A stretch of 64,000 nt of DNA, from assembly GCA_003153295.1 (NCBI GenBank), contig PLXY01000008.1, forward strand, positions 187,714 through 251,713, given 5' to 3'. Source of the stretch: Parachlamydiales bacterium (GTDB taxonomy: Bacteria > Chlamydiota > Chlamydiia > Chlamydiales > Rhabdochlamydiaceae). Positions 26,501-36,074 of the stretch are shown piece by piece (positions within the stretch are counted from its first letter, which is position 1; every line of letters begins with the position of its first letter). A program made the position numbers and the translations under genes. The notes under the pieces were generated by a model that was not told where the DNA came from, did no database searches, and saw only the letters and a program-made list of their open reading frames with translations.

Positions 26501-27042
26501 ATCAGCGGTATGTGAGTTTCCCTGGTTTTAGTGCAACAGCGATTTCTAAAACAAATGGATGGCAATTCGATCCACATGTGGGAATCGGCTACGATATTGA
26601 TAAAAATTGGGGTTGTATCGAACCATTTGCAGCAGCCGATTGGGCCCATAGCTGGAGACAAGGTTACCACGAGCATGGCGCCGGGGCTATGAACATGCAT
26701 GAGAAACGGCACCATTCATCTTTACTCCGAACAGAAGCTGGGGTGAGATTTTATGAAGATTGGGAATACGATTGGGGTGTTTTCTTACTCAAAGAAAAAA
26801 TCAGTTATGTCTATAAAAAACCGTTTGGCACCGGATCTGTGACAGCAGCGGTTGTGGGCGGAGCGGGATCGTTTTCTGTGGAATCACTGTCATCTGTGCA
26901 GAACTTGGGATCGGTGGGCTTTGAATTCCTGACCAGAGTCGGCAAGAAAAAACCCGTCTCTTTTAGCGCGGCTTATGCCGGGGAATTTGGCAAACAGTAT
27001 CAGTCTCATGAAGTCATCCTGAGCGTCACTAAAGATTTCTAA
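23572..27042 (+). CDS. Autotransporter with a very glycine-rich passenger
   Basis: The start is the ATG at 23572, with AAGGAA six bases upstream and a clean signal peptide (HALLTVATFFLLMNEVSA). The product is 1156 residues. Residues about 115-490 are dominated by GGxGG runs with scattered Ala, Ser, Asn and Thr, reminiscent of mycobacterial PE_PGRS proteins and bacterial adhesins. Residues about 550-760 are beta-helical with autotransporter-associated repeats (HTYAGGTTINAGTLFLNG). The last 270 residues form an autotransporter beta-barrel ending VILSVTKDF, with the C-terminal Phe. It is expected on the outer membrane with the passenger exposed. Its stop is one base from the end of the opposite giant gene, with no terminator between. 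Confidence 0.88.
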   Translation: MQSKHALLTVATFFLLMNEVSAVTITVDTGGDTAVNTGGVSGAHFDLRGALNTINVNNAGPYNIVFSLSSPTITLAGPLPPINLSATNNVTIDGSNNGNQITLDGNSAYRSFFVRRGTVTLENMTIQNSLAQGGNGGIGSHGGGGGLGAGGALFVDQATVNVSNLVFNNNGAVGGNGGTGSGGSSGAGGGGGGMGGNGGNANGTPGAGGGGGGLMGSGGNGATYGGGAGGGIGNGGSGDHGGGGGGGAALGCNGGAGGTLLGNGNSGTGLIGLGGGGGGGAGATSTGGQGGPSGTGGAGGTGLTSAGGGGGGGGVGGGTGTSAPASNAGGDGGDGGTYGGGGGGGFATGPAGDGGNSTSQGAGGGGGGGSNSAGGGNAGNGAVGASYGGGGGGGGAGTTSSGGGAQGSFGGGGGGGGRGNGGLADGEAGGFGGGSGGGSALNGQTGFGAGTGAATAATAGVGGGSHSTLSGGGGAGLGGVIFVNGGHLVINGPLSTNGSYLTAGAGGDLSATAGAAVGTDLFILTAGSLTFTPGAGQTDTLTGTIADNSATSLPSGQGYNPGTASGAQLIKNGAGELILNGNNVHTYAGGTTINAGTLFLNGTLSSAVTAVGGTFSGNTPTVSSSVTVDSGATLAGGSSSSVMTITNNLTLNAGSTTSVEINPTDASLITVGGTATLAGDVFVVVDPGTYPASGSYDILDYNVEIGAFNPVVTGGAPGFTFSLFDTGSMIQLLFQRMIPTPPATPTISLTGLKGNDRKIAKYLNKSHLTSQAYLDLTTLSGGELKKALRSISPTRNADAIYAAQQTTFALSEMASAHFNEHRFFKSMKKEKPTIAMLGADTSSELLADASSETLDHVSVQSRNPSMKKKASLCPPENNNNFDVWVGAFGEASYQKAQHESPAFRFITEGILGALDYYIGDHGFVGGGLGYAHTHLHEDDHIGKASTNYAIGTIYGGFDFSHFYTEVVLWGIYNRIDNQRYVSFPGFSATAISKTNGWQFDPHVGIGYDIDKNWGCIEPFAAADWAHSWRQGYHEHGAGAMNMHEKRHHSSLLRTEAGVRFYEDWEYDWGVFLLKEKISYVYKKPFGTGSVTAAVVGGAGSFSVESLSSVQNLGSVGFEFLTRVGKKKPVSFSAAYAGEFGKQYQSHEVILSVTKDF

Positions 27043-27043
27043 T

Positions 27044-30000
27044 TCAAGGGTGACTTAAGTCTTTGATATTTCTCTCGATGAGTGCCTTGATGAGCTTAAG
27101 TCTTGGAATAAGAGCCTCTGGAGTTGCAGGAAGAATTATAAAATTTTGATCCATATTCTGTAGAAGTCTTAAATCTCTGAGATTAATAATTTCCACGAAA
27201 ACTCTTGAGTACTGAACAAGATTTTCTTCAGTTGTATATTTCAAAAATATTTGAACAAATTCAAGTGCCCGCCATTCCTGTTGTTGGGAAAGCGATTGGA
27301 TAAGTCCATTGGGTTCCTTGATCTCAGGGAAGGCCTGAAGTCTATGCATTAATACATTCAACGCTTGGATTATGTGCATTCGCACTTGGAGCTGGAATAA
27401 ATGGTTTTCATGAGGATTGAAAGGCCGGATTTTGTACTTACTAATTTCTAAAGCTTGGGTATGTAAAAAAATTGCAAATTTCACATTAAATAAAGGAGCA
27501 TATCGCAGGATTCTTATCGCGCTTATTAACCGAGTCAGAGACACATTCAAATCTTCACTTTCTGCTTCTTTTATTAAATCCATTAACATGACTCGGATAT
27601 TGGGCTCGGAAAGACCATTAAATAGAGCGTCCCAATCTTTTTGTTCTAAACATTCTAATTCGACCATCGGCAAAAAATAACGAGCTAAAACTTGGCTCGA
27701 CAAAGCCAACAATTCCTTTTGTTCGTTTAAAGGCATCTTCGCTTGACCTCTCAACAAATCGGGATGAGTGCAACGAGAAAAGATGGGCATAACCGCTTGG
27801 CTTACCAGTCTTCGCTGAGCAGGTGGTGTTCTTTGAATGCCGGAGCAAACGCAGAAAAGAAGATGTCCCCATGAATACTTAGCTGCAAAAGAATCCTGAC
27901 GAACATGCCGTAAAGTCATCAGATAATCGATGATTTCAATTGTTTTCTCCATGAGTTTAGGTTCATCTGCAGCACACCTTAAGATTCCCGGCAGAGAGAT
28001 GCTGAATGTTTGGACAACATCCATGCAATCGGTATTCCATATACTAGCAAAAAGCGGCAGGTAATCCATCATATCATCCAAAGCATTTCGGACAGTTTCT
28101 CGCATACGAGGGATGCTGCTATCCACATCTGCTAAAGCGCAAGAAGCATGAAATAAAATAAGCGGTGTACAATACAGCCTATCAAGAGATTGAGGATTAT
28201 GCTTTTGAATAAAGATCTTTAAATTCTTGTTTAATCCTTCTAAGAAAACGAGCTTCCGGTCCAACGATTCTTTTCCTTCCATAAGTCTTCGCATAAAAAG
28301 ACGGGAAGCTTCGAAAAAAAAGTGGGATTCAATAGTCAAAACAGATTCAGTTCTGACTTGTGCTGCTGCTGAAAGGATCATAACAGGCTTTGCGGTTGCC
28401 GCATAAGTTGCTCTTTGTCCCCAGGTTTCTAATGCAGCAGATTCCCATTTTTCATAAAAGGTATCGGCGCTAAAAGCTTCGGGGGCATCAAATTGACAAA
28501 GAGTTTGAAGCAGTTTGCAGACTTGGCTCCACGACAAAAGGTGTTTATTAGCTGCCCAGCATTTTTCGATCCATTGATAGAATATCTCTTGATGTTGTGG
28601 GCTATTAGGCACATACGGTTTTTCACAGAAATGAGTGAAAAATAAATTATTAGGTAGACTAGTTGTATTTCTTACGATGCCCGCGCTGATAAAACAGACA
28701 CAAAAGCCATGTCCAGAAGCGCGCACATCTGGATTATCAGAAGAGACGGCTAGAAGAGCAAATCGAATTTGAGTTTCTTCGTCTAGTGTGGATAAAAGCG
28801 TAGCAAGTTTTTGCTTAAGTGCTTTTCTGTAAACAAGAGCATGGATAGTTTTTAATTTTTGCGCATATTGGGACGGTTCTTGTTTCCAACTCGACTGAAT
28901 AGCAACTGTTGAGCATAGCTTCGCAATGGAAAGACATTCCGATGCTTCTAATTTTTCTAAAAGATTGACCAATTGATCATTGAAAAAAGTTTCAAAAATT
29001 CCAATCGCGGAATCGTCCACGGATTCTAAAGTGCGCTCAATAGCTAACTGCCAATATTTACCCTGTTCGGGAAGAGCCCGTGACACGGGGTGTTTGGCAA
29101 GCCAAATTTTCCAAGCTTTAGGAGCGAGCTCAAAAGAATTAGGCTTCAACAGCTTAAAGAGTTTTTCCCACAAATCGAAATTAGATCCGGGGTATTTTTC
29201 GAGAAGTGTCAGTACTTGATGCAAAGTGGCATCTGTAGGAGAAGCCTCCCCTAGAAGAGTTTCGATTTGAGCACCTGTATCATTTTCCTTACTTTTTGGT
29301 ACAACAGGGGCTTCGACGACAGGAACACTTCCTGTTCGATGATAGGTGCCCAGATCCTTCTGTAAAGAACTAGGTTCTCGTGCACTACAAAGAGTGCGGC
29401 ACTTTTCAAAGAACTGTTTTTCATCTCCGCTGCTGATCTCAACGAGAGTTTGGAGTAAATGACGAGTCGTCGTGTCAACAGGCACCGCGGATGCAACGCC
29501 AGCAAGGGCCCTTCTCGCATCGGCTCCCGGCGCCACGAACTCTTTGGAAGGAATCCGATTTAAATAAGACCGAAAAGTCGTTAATAAGTCTGCATTTGGA
29601 GAGGCGAGTAGATGGGGTGCGACCCAGAGCATGGAAGAGCAAAAAACTGCACTTTTGAGATCGACTTTACTTTTAGCCGCCATTTCCAACAAAAGCGTCG
29701 TATAGGCTGTCCAAGTTTCTGGATCCTTTAAAAAAGAAGATAACCACTCCCAAGGAAAGAAAGAGAAAAGCTCAGACTCTTTTTTTTCTTTTCTGGCTAG
29801 CTCGACCAGCGCAGCAAGCGTTTTTCTGAACCGGGCTTTTTGAGGATCAGAAAGCTTAGCAGCAAACTTTGCTAATCCTTTCTTGAAAACCTGAAAGGGG
29901 GGGTCTCGAAGAGAGGCAGTCGCTAAAAACGATCCTGCTGTCAATGTCTCAAAAATAGACAATACTGTTTCGCGGCAAGAATCTTCTCTCTGGAGAAGCT

Positions 30001-33000
30001 CCATCAAAGCAGGTACTTTTTCCCAGTTTTTTTCTTCTTTTGGTGTTTGCGTCAGCAAAACGACAGCAGAAATGACATGTGGGATAAAACCCTTTTCCTT
30101 CTGTGCAACAAATAAAGAAAAATGCTTGATTAGATCTTCGATCAATAAAACGGCGTGGCCTGTTTCAAGCAGATGGGGATAATAGGTTAATAGACAGGTG
30201 ACAAAACGAGCAGCGGCAGTCGGGCCGGGTTGAATACGATCCTTTAAGAAATGGATGGCACGCCGAACTTTTTCATCTTTCGTTTTTTTATCTTCTGTAC
30301 TTTTTTTGAGTAAATTTTCCAAAAGATCCAGTAAAAGATCAGCCGTCACATAATCGGCAGCGTCTTCTTTACGGAGAATTTCAATCGCTTCAACCATTTC
30401 ATCCAGAGAAGCTTTTTGATCCAGGAGGTGTTGTAGACATTTTGGATACCAAGGATGAAAGATTTTATCGGTTTTAAGAATGGGAATATAGGGAAGCAGG
30501 GCTAGAATGCGTTTATACTCGCCTTTTACTGCTAACGCTTGAATAACCTGCTGCATCAATAAAGCGAACCCCTTGCATGCAGACAATTGAGCTCCTGGAG
30601 AAGATACGGCTCTTTCTATAACATCCACAAAGGCTTGGGAACTGCTTTCGTTAGGACCGCTTTCTTGGACTATTCTTTGTAAACTCAAAAGCAATTTCCA
30701 AACACCTTCAGGGTTTTGTTCCATAAAGAGCTTTTTTTCTTTCGGAGTCTGAGAAAGTGTTTCTCCAACAGTTGCCGCGATAGCAGCTACGCCCGCTCTT
30801 TGATAGGTCGTGAGAAGCGTCAGTCGTTTATCAACCCCTTCGATGACCTCTTGGGCAAATCGACTTTCTTTTAAGGTTTGGTAGTAAGTGACAATACATG
30901 CGGCAAAAGAAGAAGCTGACCCCTGTTCAGGGGTTATCGCTTCTATTAAAGCCCGAATTTCTATGCCCATTTCCGCAGTTTGAGGACTATCAACCAGATG
31001 TTGAAGCACTTTCAGTAAAAAAGTCGAAGGGAGATGGGGATAGAAACCTTTTTCTCGCAAATATTTAATAGGCTCTATGAGTTCTCCTGCGGGAACTTTT
31101 GCTTTGATTAAACGTCCTAAGGATGTTCGAATCCAGAGTAAAACGCTCTCATTGGGAGACTCATTCACAGGGATAAGACGCGCAAGAGATAAGATGCGGT
31201 TATATTCCTTTTTCTTGGCAAGCCCTTGTGCCAGCCACTCAAAAAAAGAAAAAAATCCTTCTCGTTGGCAAAGAGAAGGAAGGGTATTTTGAATGTGTTC
31301 TGTTATCTCGACAAAGGAAACACCGCTACCCGTTTTTTGATATCTTAGAAGCTGCTCCCATAATTTATCAGGATCTTTTTCTGATAAGAGCGATCCTGAT
31401 TCATTACTATCGTTAGTCTTCTCATTAGGCAGCTCCTCTAATTTCTCGGCAACTTTTTCTGACACGGACAGTTCTGTGGGTTTATCGGAAGTTTTAGGGA
31501 GAGCTGCAAAATTCCTCAATCTAGGAGTTAGATCAGGGTAGGGGATAACAAAGCGGTCTAATGCAGGTACTTTTTCCAGCAGGCTGTCAATTTGATCAAT
31601 CCAAGACGAACCGTGAGTCAGTAAAAGCGGCGCAACCTGAGGAAGACGTGGAAGACGATCTGCATAAGCAGCCAGCAGCTGAATCCGCTGTTCAGTACTG
31701 CATCCGTCTCCTAACCCGCCAGCCACGATAGGAAGGGAGGTTGCATTTAAACGGGGCAAAACGGCCAGCATGAAAGAGACGTATTGAGAGGGATCTAGAC
31801 GTTTCCTTAAATCTGTCCAAGCCCGCGGGGCAAGTTTAGGTTCATCGCTCACAACCAATTCTTCGAGGCACACTGTTGGTATGGTATCTGCATTGTTTTC
31901 TTTCACGAGTCTTTCTTTAATTCGTTGGAATAGGAATTTGAAAGGAGATCCTTTAAAAACTTCTTCCAAATTTTGCAAGGCGGAAGAGAAATTTAGCCAG
32001 CGGGGCAAAGCTAAAATATCGTCTTCTTCTATAGGAACTCCTCCTGTTTTTTGCAGTGCCAGAAAACATAGGAGAGAAGCCTGTGCAAACGGTTGGCTTC
32101 GGAGTGTTCTATAAATCTCTTGCAACTGGTGTTTCGCCTCGAGACCCAGTTCTTGTTGGGGAAGTGGAAGCGAGGCTTTAAATGCAGCGGCTGGAACGAA
32201 AATAGTCACTGCTTCAGAAATACAGGAAAGGCAAGCTGTTTGATTTAATTTCAACCAAGCGGTGATATAGGCCATTGTAGAATCTAACGAATAGGGAAAA
32301 ACCAGATAAAAGTGCGGGGAAGACACTTCAATTTGAGTATCTGTTCCATTGGCGATTATTCGGCTACGGACACCATTCGCATCGAGAGGCTCCAGATAAA
32401 ATTGAAGGACGCTTGCAAATGTTAAGGCCGCTATCAATTCTTTACACGATTTTTGCGTGGAGCCCATATGGTGATATAAGAATCTTCCGAGAAGGCTTAA
32501 AGATTCTCCATCTGAGTAATCTTTGAGAATTTTTAACAACCCTTCTAAAGGTGAGTCGGGGGACATCAAATATTGAAGCGCGTGGAAGTAAAAGGCAATC
32601 AGACTATTTTTAGGCGAGATAAGTTGGGATTTTCCGCTGTTTAAAGCTTCTAAAAAAGTTTCTTTTTTCCAATTGTCCAATGAAAAAAGATCAGGAGAAT
32701 AAAGCATCTGGCCTTGTTCTGTTAAGTAAGTCAAAAACAATCCAAAAGCAGCAGGGGTCTTTTTGATCGGAACCAATCGGTGCAGTAATAAATCATTCAG
32801 AGCGTCAAGAGGCAATCCATCGCTAACAACTTCTGCAAAAGGAATATCTGCGGTGAGTCTTAGTCGTAGACTATCGCACTGAAAACAAGTTTGGGGAGGC
32901 CGATTGTAGCTAAAAACGATCTTTAGACGTCTTTGATTGTTTAAGGGAACTTCAAAACTGGCAAGTCTATCTTTTTCGTGTTGACCCACCCACGACTTTG

Positions 33001-33712
33001 GCAAGAAAGGCTGAATGTCTTCGATGATTTGCCTTACTCTCAACACTCGATCCAGTGTTTTTTCTTCGATGGGTGCGTGAGGATCTAGATGCGTCATATA
33101 TCCAAACTCGCGAAGGGCTTCCACATAAGAAAGTTGTTCATCAGGAAAGGCTTGGACGGCAATCAAATAGGTGCAAAGCTCGAGATATGCGGGAAAGATT
33201 TCAGTGCCCGTCGGAAAGAAGAAGTGGATCTCAAAACATTCCGGAGCTGGGGTAGAAAAATTCCAAAGATCATGCGGGATTTTAGAGGCATCCAGCTTAA
33301 CGCCTTCTTCCCAAAGAGATGCCCATCCTTCTTTTCCAACCCAGAAAAGAGTTCCAGTTGTTAATTCAGCTTGCGTCCCTTTCATGACAGTGGAAAAGTA
33401 CTCCAGCAGTTTTGGCAAAAAATCATTGAGATTCCAAACCAGACTTCCGAGGTTTTGTTTTTCCTGCCACTGCTTTTTTAAGGCTGTGAGGCCTGCTTTT
33501 GGGAGGGGAATACGATCCCTTCTTGTCACTTGTAAGCTTCCGTCTGGACGCATTTTCTGCTGATCTTGCATCCATTTGAAATATTGATCTCGCGGATGGG
33601 ATAATTTTTTCTCTACTATTGTTTCCTGATTTTCTTTGGATGTGATCGAAAGATTAGCCGGTGAGAGGCTTCCAGGGGAAGTCGTTGACGAAAGAGGAAT
33701 TTTATTTGCCAT
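27044..33712 (-). CDS. Giant helical protein, 2222 residues, unknown function
   Basis: This is one uninterrupted reading frame. The N-terminal 60 residues are Ser/Thr/Pro-rich and disordered, like a secretion leader. Residues about 60-330 mix helices and strands around aromatic motifs (TGTLFWVGKEGWASLWEEG; ECFEIHFFFPTG). From about residue 390 to the end the protein is almost wholly helical, with Leu-rich helices of 15-25 residues in a solenoid pattern suggestive of HEAT- or TPR-type repeats. No signal peptide, membrane helix or catalytic motif is evident. Its size and helical solenoid fit a scaffold or a type III secreted protein, which is only an inference. A large chlamydial-lineage protein seems likely. 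Confidence 0.75.
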   Translation of the reverse strand: MANKIPLSSTTSPGSLSPANLSITSKENQETIVEKKLSHPRDQYFKWMQDQQKMRPDGSLQVTRRDRIPLPKAGLTALKKQWQEKQNLGSLVWNLNDFLPKLLEYFSTVMKGTQAELTTGTLFWVGKEGWASLWEEGVKLDASKIPHDLWNFSTPAPECFEIHFFFPTGTEIFPAYLELCTYLIAVQAFPDEQLSYVEALREFGYMTHLDPHAPIEEKTLDRVLRVRQIIEDIQPFLPKSWVGQHEKDRLASFEVPLNNQRRLKIVFSYNRPPQTCFQCDSLRLRLTADIPFAEVVSDGLPLDALNDLLLHRLVPIKKTPAAFGLFLTYLTEQGQMLYSPDLFSLDNWKKETFLEALNSGKSQLISPKNSLIAFYFHALQYLMSPDSPLEGLLKILKDYSDGESLSLLGRFLYHHMGSTQKSCKELIAALTFASVLQFYLEPLDANGVRSRIIANGTDTQIEVSSPHFYLVFPYSLDSTMAYITAWLKLNQTACLSCISEAVTIFVPAAAFKASLPLPQQELGLEAKHQLQEIYRTLRSQPFAQASLLCFLALQKTGGVPIEEDDILALPRWLNFSSALQNLEEVFKGSPFKFLFQRIKERLVKENNADTIPTVCLEELVVSDEPKLAPRAWTDLRKRLDPSQYVSFMLAVLPRLNATSLPIVAGGLGDGCSTEQRIQLLAAYADRLPRLPQVAPLLLTHGSSWIDQIDSLLEKVPALDRFVIPYPDLTPRLRNFAALPKTSDKPTELSVSEKVAEKLEELPNEKTNDSNESGSLLSEKDPDKLWEQLLRYQKTGSGVSFVEITEHIQNTLPSLCQREGFFSFFEWLAQGLAKKKEYNRILSLARLIPVNESPNESVLLWIRTSLGRLIKAKVPAGELIEPIKYLREKGFYPHLPSTFLLKVLQHLVDSPQTAEMGIEIRALIEAITPEQGSASSFAACIVTYYQTLKESRFAQEVIEGVDKRLTLLTTYQRAGVAAIAATVGETLSQTPKEKKLFMEQNPEGVWKLLLSLQRIVQESGPNESSSQAFVDVIERAVSSPGAQLSACKGFALLMQQVIQALAVKGEYKRILALLPYIPILKTDKIFHPWYPKCLQHLLDQKASLDEMVEAIEILRKEDAADYVTADLLLDLLENLLKKSTEDKKTKDEKVRRAIHFLKDRIQPGPTAAARFVTCLLTYYPHLLETGHAVLLIEDLIKHFSLFVAQKEKGFIPHVISAVVLLTQTPKEEKNWEKVPALMELLQREDSCRETVLSIFETLTAGSFLATASLRDPPFQVFKKGLAKFAAKLSDPQKARFRKTLAALVELARKEKKESELFSFFPWEWLSSFLKDPETWTAYTTLLLEMAAKSKVDLKSAVFCSSMLWVAPHLLASPNADLLTTFRSYLNRIPSKEFVAPGADARRALAGVASAVPVDTTTRHLLQTLVEISSGDEKQFFEKCRTLCSAREPSSLQKDLGTYHRTGSVPVVEAPVVPKSKENDTGAQIETLLGEASPTDATLHQVLTLLEKYPGSNFDLWEKLFKLLKPNSFELAPKAWKIWLAKHPVSRALPEQGKYWQLAIERTLESVDDSAIGIFETFFNDQLVNLLEKLEASECLSIAKLCSTVAIQSSWKQEPSQYAQKLKTIHALVYRKALKQKLATLLSTLDEETQIRFALLAVSSDNPDVRASGHGFCVCFISAGIVRNTTSLPNNLFFTHFCEKPYVPNSPQHQEIFYQWIEKCWAANKHLLSWSQVCKLLQTLCQFDAPEAFSADTFYEKWESAALETWGQRATYAATAKPVMILSAAAQVRTESVLTIESHFFFEASRLFMRRLMEGKESLDRKLVFLEGLNKNLKIFIQKHNPQSLDRLYCTPLILFHASCALADVDSSIPRMRETVRNALDDMMDYLPLFASIWNTDCMDVVQTFSISLPGILRCAADEPKLMEKTIEIIDYLMTLRHVRQDSFAAKYSWGHLLFCVCSGIQRTPPAQRRLVSQAVMPIFSRCTHPDLLRGQAKMPLNEQKELLALSSQVLARYFLPMVELECLEQKDWDALFNGLSEPNIRVMLMDLIKEAESEDLNVSLTRLISAIRILRYAPLFNVKFAIFLHTQALEISKYKIRPFNPHENHLFQLQVRMHIIQALNVLMHRLQAFPEIKEPNGLIQSLSQQQEWRALEFVQIFLKYTTEENLVQYSRVFVEIINLRDLRLLQNMDQNFIILPATPEALIPRLKLIKALIERNIKDLSHP

Positions 33713-33872
33713 GCTGCACCTTAGAATCGAGAAGCTTAGTGTAACTAAAGATTTTTGTTCAAAGAATCAAATAATTTTTAGTTAATAGACAAAAAGACAC
33801 TGCACTTGAAGCGGTTCAGCAAAAAATGATGGTTTACGATATGCTTTTTTTCTTTAGTAGAAGGAGAAAGAA

Positions 33873-34268
33873 ATGGTTAGTATTTCGAGCGCTTTTCAGC
33901 ATCTTTCTAATCCTCGCTGTTATGTTCCTCTTTGTTCAACCCTAATCCCTATTGCTTTGCAAATGTGTTATCGATGGGCCCGACATAATAAGTACAAAGG
34001 AATGTCTACAGTAGACCATTATGCAGACGACTCTCCTCAGAGGAAGCAAAGAAATGATCAACATCGGCTCTTTCTGATTTTGGCAGGGGGTGAAGTCATT
34101 ACCTTTTTAGCTCTTTCTAGATTCAATCGGTATTATTTGATTCCTACTGGCTATACGGTTGTTCATTTGCTTTGGACACATTGGAGCAAAATCAATGAGA
34201 CGATCGAAGTGTCAGGTGCAACTCCTAGTTTTTGGTCAATGGATGGGAAGAGACCTATTGGCAATTAA
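33873..34268 (+). CDS. Small membrane protein, unknown
   Basis: The 131-residue product starts at an ATG preceded by a strong AAGGAGA. Two hydrophobic segments lie near residues 15-33 (CYVPLCSTLIPIALQMCY) and 68-103, separated by a charged loop with HYADDSPQRKQR. I recognise no family. It sits 24 bases before the malic enzyme gene on the same strand and may be co-transcribed with it. Confidence 0.55.
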   Translation: MVSISSAFQHLSNPRCYVPLCSTLIPIALQMCYRWARHNKYKGMSTVDHYADDSPQRKQRNDQHRLFLILAGGEVITFLALSRFNRYYLIPTGYTVVHLLWTHWSKINETIEVSGATPSFWSMDGKRPIGN

Positions 34269-34292
34269 AGACTTCTTCCGTAAAAAGAAGAA

Positions 34293-35984
34293 ATGAAGTC
34301 AAAGGCCCGGAAGAAAACACCTGCTTGCAATCCCGAGCATATTCTCAATGATCCTCTTCTGAATAAAGGAACCGCTTTCACTGCAGCAGAGAGAGAACTG
34401 CTAAACTTGGATGGATTGATCCCTTACCATGTTTCGACTTTGGAAGAGCAAGTTCAGCGGCGGTATCAAAATTTCAAAGCTCAGACATCTGATCTAACCA
34501 AGCATCTTTTTCTTTCTGCGCTTCATAATCGAAATGAAGTTCTTTTTTACCGGTTAGTCTCTGAACATATCACAGAAATGCTTCCGTACATTTACACGCC
34601 GACAGTGGGGGACGTCTCTCTTCACTATAGCTACCTCTATACAGAGCCGCGGGGGATTTATCTTTCTTATCCTCATCGAGACAAGATCGAAGAAATTATC
34701 AATCATATTTCCCGCGATGAGATTGACGTTATCGTTGTCACGGACGGTGAGAGGATTTTAGGACTGGGGGATTTAGGCACAGGAGGTATGGCTATTCCTG
34801 TAGGCAAACTCACACTTTATACTCTATTGGGAGGGATCCATCCCGGCCGCACTTTGCCGATCATGCTGGATGTCGGGACCAATAATTCAACGCTTTTAAA
34901 CGATCCGCTTTATATTGGATGGCGCCATCCGCGTATCACAGGAAAAGAATACGATACTTTTGTGGACCGGTTTGTCCGAGCGATTAAAAAACGGTTTCCA
35001 AAAGTTCTGCTGCAATGGGAAGATTTCGGAAGAGATCATGCTCATCCTCTGCTGGAAAAATACCGTCATCAGATCTGCTCATTCAACGATGATATTCAAG
35101 GAACGGCCTCTGTTGCTTTAGCTGCTCTCCTAAGTGCTATCAAGATGAATCATGCAGAGCTTCATCAACAAAGAATTGTCATTTTTGGAGGAGGATCGGC
35201 AGGGATAGGGATCGCCAATCATTTTTTAGGAGCGATGATCGCCGCTGGCATAACCAAAGAAAAAGCGCTGCAGGAAATCTACGTGATCGATATCCACGGT
35301 CTGGTTCACCAGGGTCTCTCAGATATCCCGCCTCATCAGAAACCGTTTGCCCGCCCCATTAAAGATATCGCCAAATGGAGAGCCTCTTCACATGCGATTA
35401 CTCTATTAGATGTTGTGAAAGAAGTCCGCCCGACAGTGCTGATTGGAGTCTCGGCTCAAGGGGGAGCGTTTTCAGAAGAGGTGATCACCACGATGGCCCA
35501 GTATGTCGAACGGCCGATCATTTTTCCTCTTTCCAATCCCACTTCAAAATGCGAGGCCCATCCTGCCGACTTACTGCAATGGACCAAAGGCAAAGCAATT
35601 ATCGCGACGGGGAGTCCTTTTGAAGAGATCTTTTACGCAGGGAAAAAAATCCCTATTGCTCAATGCAACAACGTCTATATTTTTCCTGGAGTTGGCCTTG
35701 GAGTCATCGCTTGCAAGGCCAAAGAAGTCTCCGAGGCCATGTTCTATAAAGCAGCTGAAATCCTCAGTCAACACTCTCCCATGCTCCATACTCCCCAAGG
35801 AACACTCTTCCCCTCGTTTGAGAAGCTGCTGCTTATCTCTCGCGAGATTGCTTTAGCCGTCGTCAAAGTCGCCCAAGATGAAGGACTTTCTCCCAAGACC
35901 GATGAAAAGAACCGGATAAAGATGGTAGAGGCTGCTATCTGGCGTCCCCATTATCCAAACTACATCAAATCAAATAAGAAATAG
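34293..35984 (+). CDS. maeA: NAD-dependent malic enzyme (oxaloacetate-decarboxylating)
   Basis: The enzyme oxidatively decarboxylates malate to pyruvate and CO2, linking the TCA cycle to pyruvate. The 563-residue product has the large bacterial/eukaryotic malic enzyme length. YIYTPTVGDVSLHYSYLY lies near residues 95-112. VVTDGERILGLGDLGTGGM lies near 149-167, and QWEDFGRDHAHPLLEKY near 247-263. The metal-binding FNDDIQGTASVALAAL lies near 271-286. The nucleotide fold is IVIFGGGSAGIGIANHF near 298-314. FPLSNPTSKCEA lies near 409-420. The cofactor preference (NAD over NADP) is inferred from overall likeness to MaeA/SfcA. Confidence 0.94.
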   Translation: MKSKARKKTPACNPEHILNDPLLNKGTAFTAAERELLNLDGLIPYHVSTLEEQVQRRYQNFKAQTSDLTKHLFLSALHNRNEVLFYRLVSEHITEMLPYIYTPTVGDVSLHYSYLYTEPRGIYLSYPHRDKIEEIINHISRDEIDVIVVTDGERILGLGDLGTGGMAIPVGKLTLYTLLGGIHPGRTLPIMLDVGTNNSTLLNDPLYIGWRHPRITGKEYDTFVDRFVRAIKKRFPKVLLQWEDFGRDHAHPLLEKYRHQICSFNDDIQGTASVALAALLSAIKMNHAELHQQRIVIFGGGSAGIGIANHFLGAMIAAGITKEKALQEIYVIDIHGLVHQGLSDIPPHQKPFARPIKDIAKWRASSHAITLLDVVKEVRPTVLIGVSAQGGAFSEEVITTMAQYVERPIIFPLSNPTSKCEAHPADLLQWTKGKAIIATGSPFEEIFYAGKKIPIAQCNNVYIFPGVGLGVIACKAKEVSEAMFYKAAEILSQHSPMLHTPQGTLFPSFEKLLLISREIALAVVKVAQDEGLSPKTDEKNRIKMVEAAIWRPHYPNYIKSNKK

Positions 35985-36022
35985 ACTCCTTAACTATCTC
36001 ATTATTAAAAAAATAACAATTC

Positions 36023-36051
36023 TTGAATTAAAACAAAAATTATAATATAAT
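36023..36051 (+). promoter_or_regulatory. Strong promoter candidate for the 36075 gene
   Basis: TTGAAT (36023-36028) and a perfect TATAAT (36046-36051) are spaced by exactly 17 bases in an AT-rich stretch. Transcription would start near 36058, about 17 bases before the ATG at 36075, and the transcript would include the AGAGGA ribosome binding site. Confidence 0.65.
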
Positions 36052-36074
36052 GTTTGCAACAAAAAGAGGATATT

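Noticed and set aside
36054-36074. Upstream TTG start for the 111-residue membrane protein
   Set aside because: It lies within the few bases around the predicted transcription start, and the ATG at 36075 has a good AGAGGA site.
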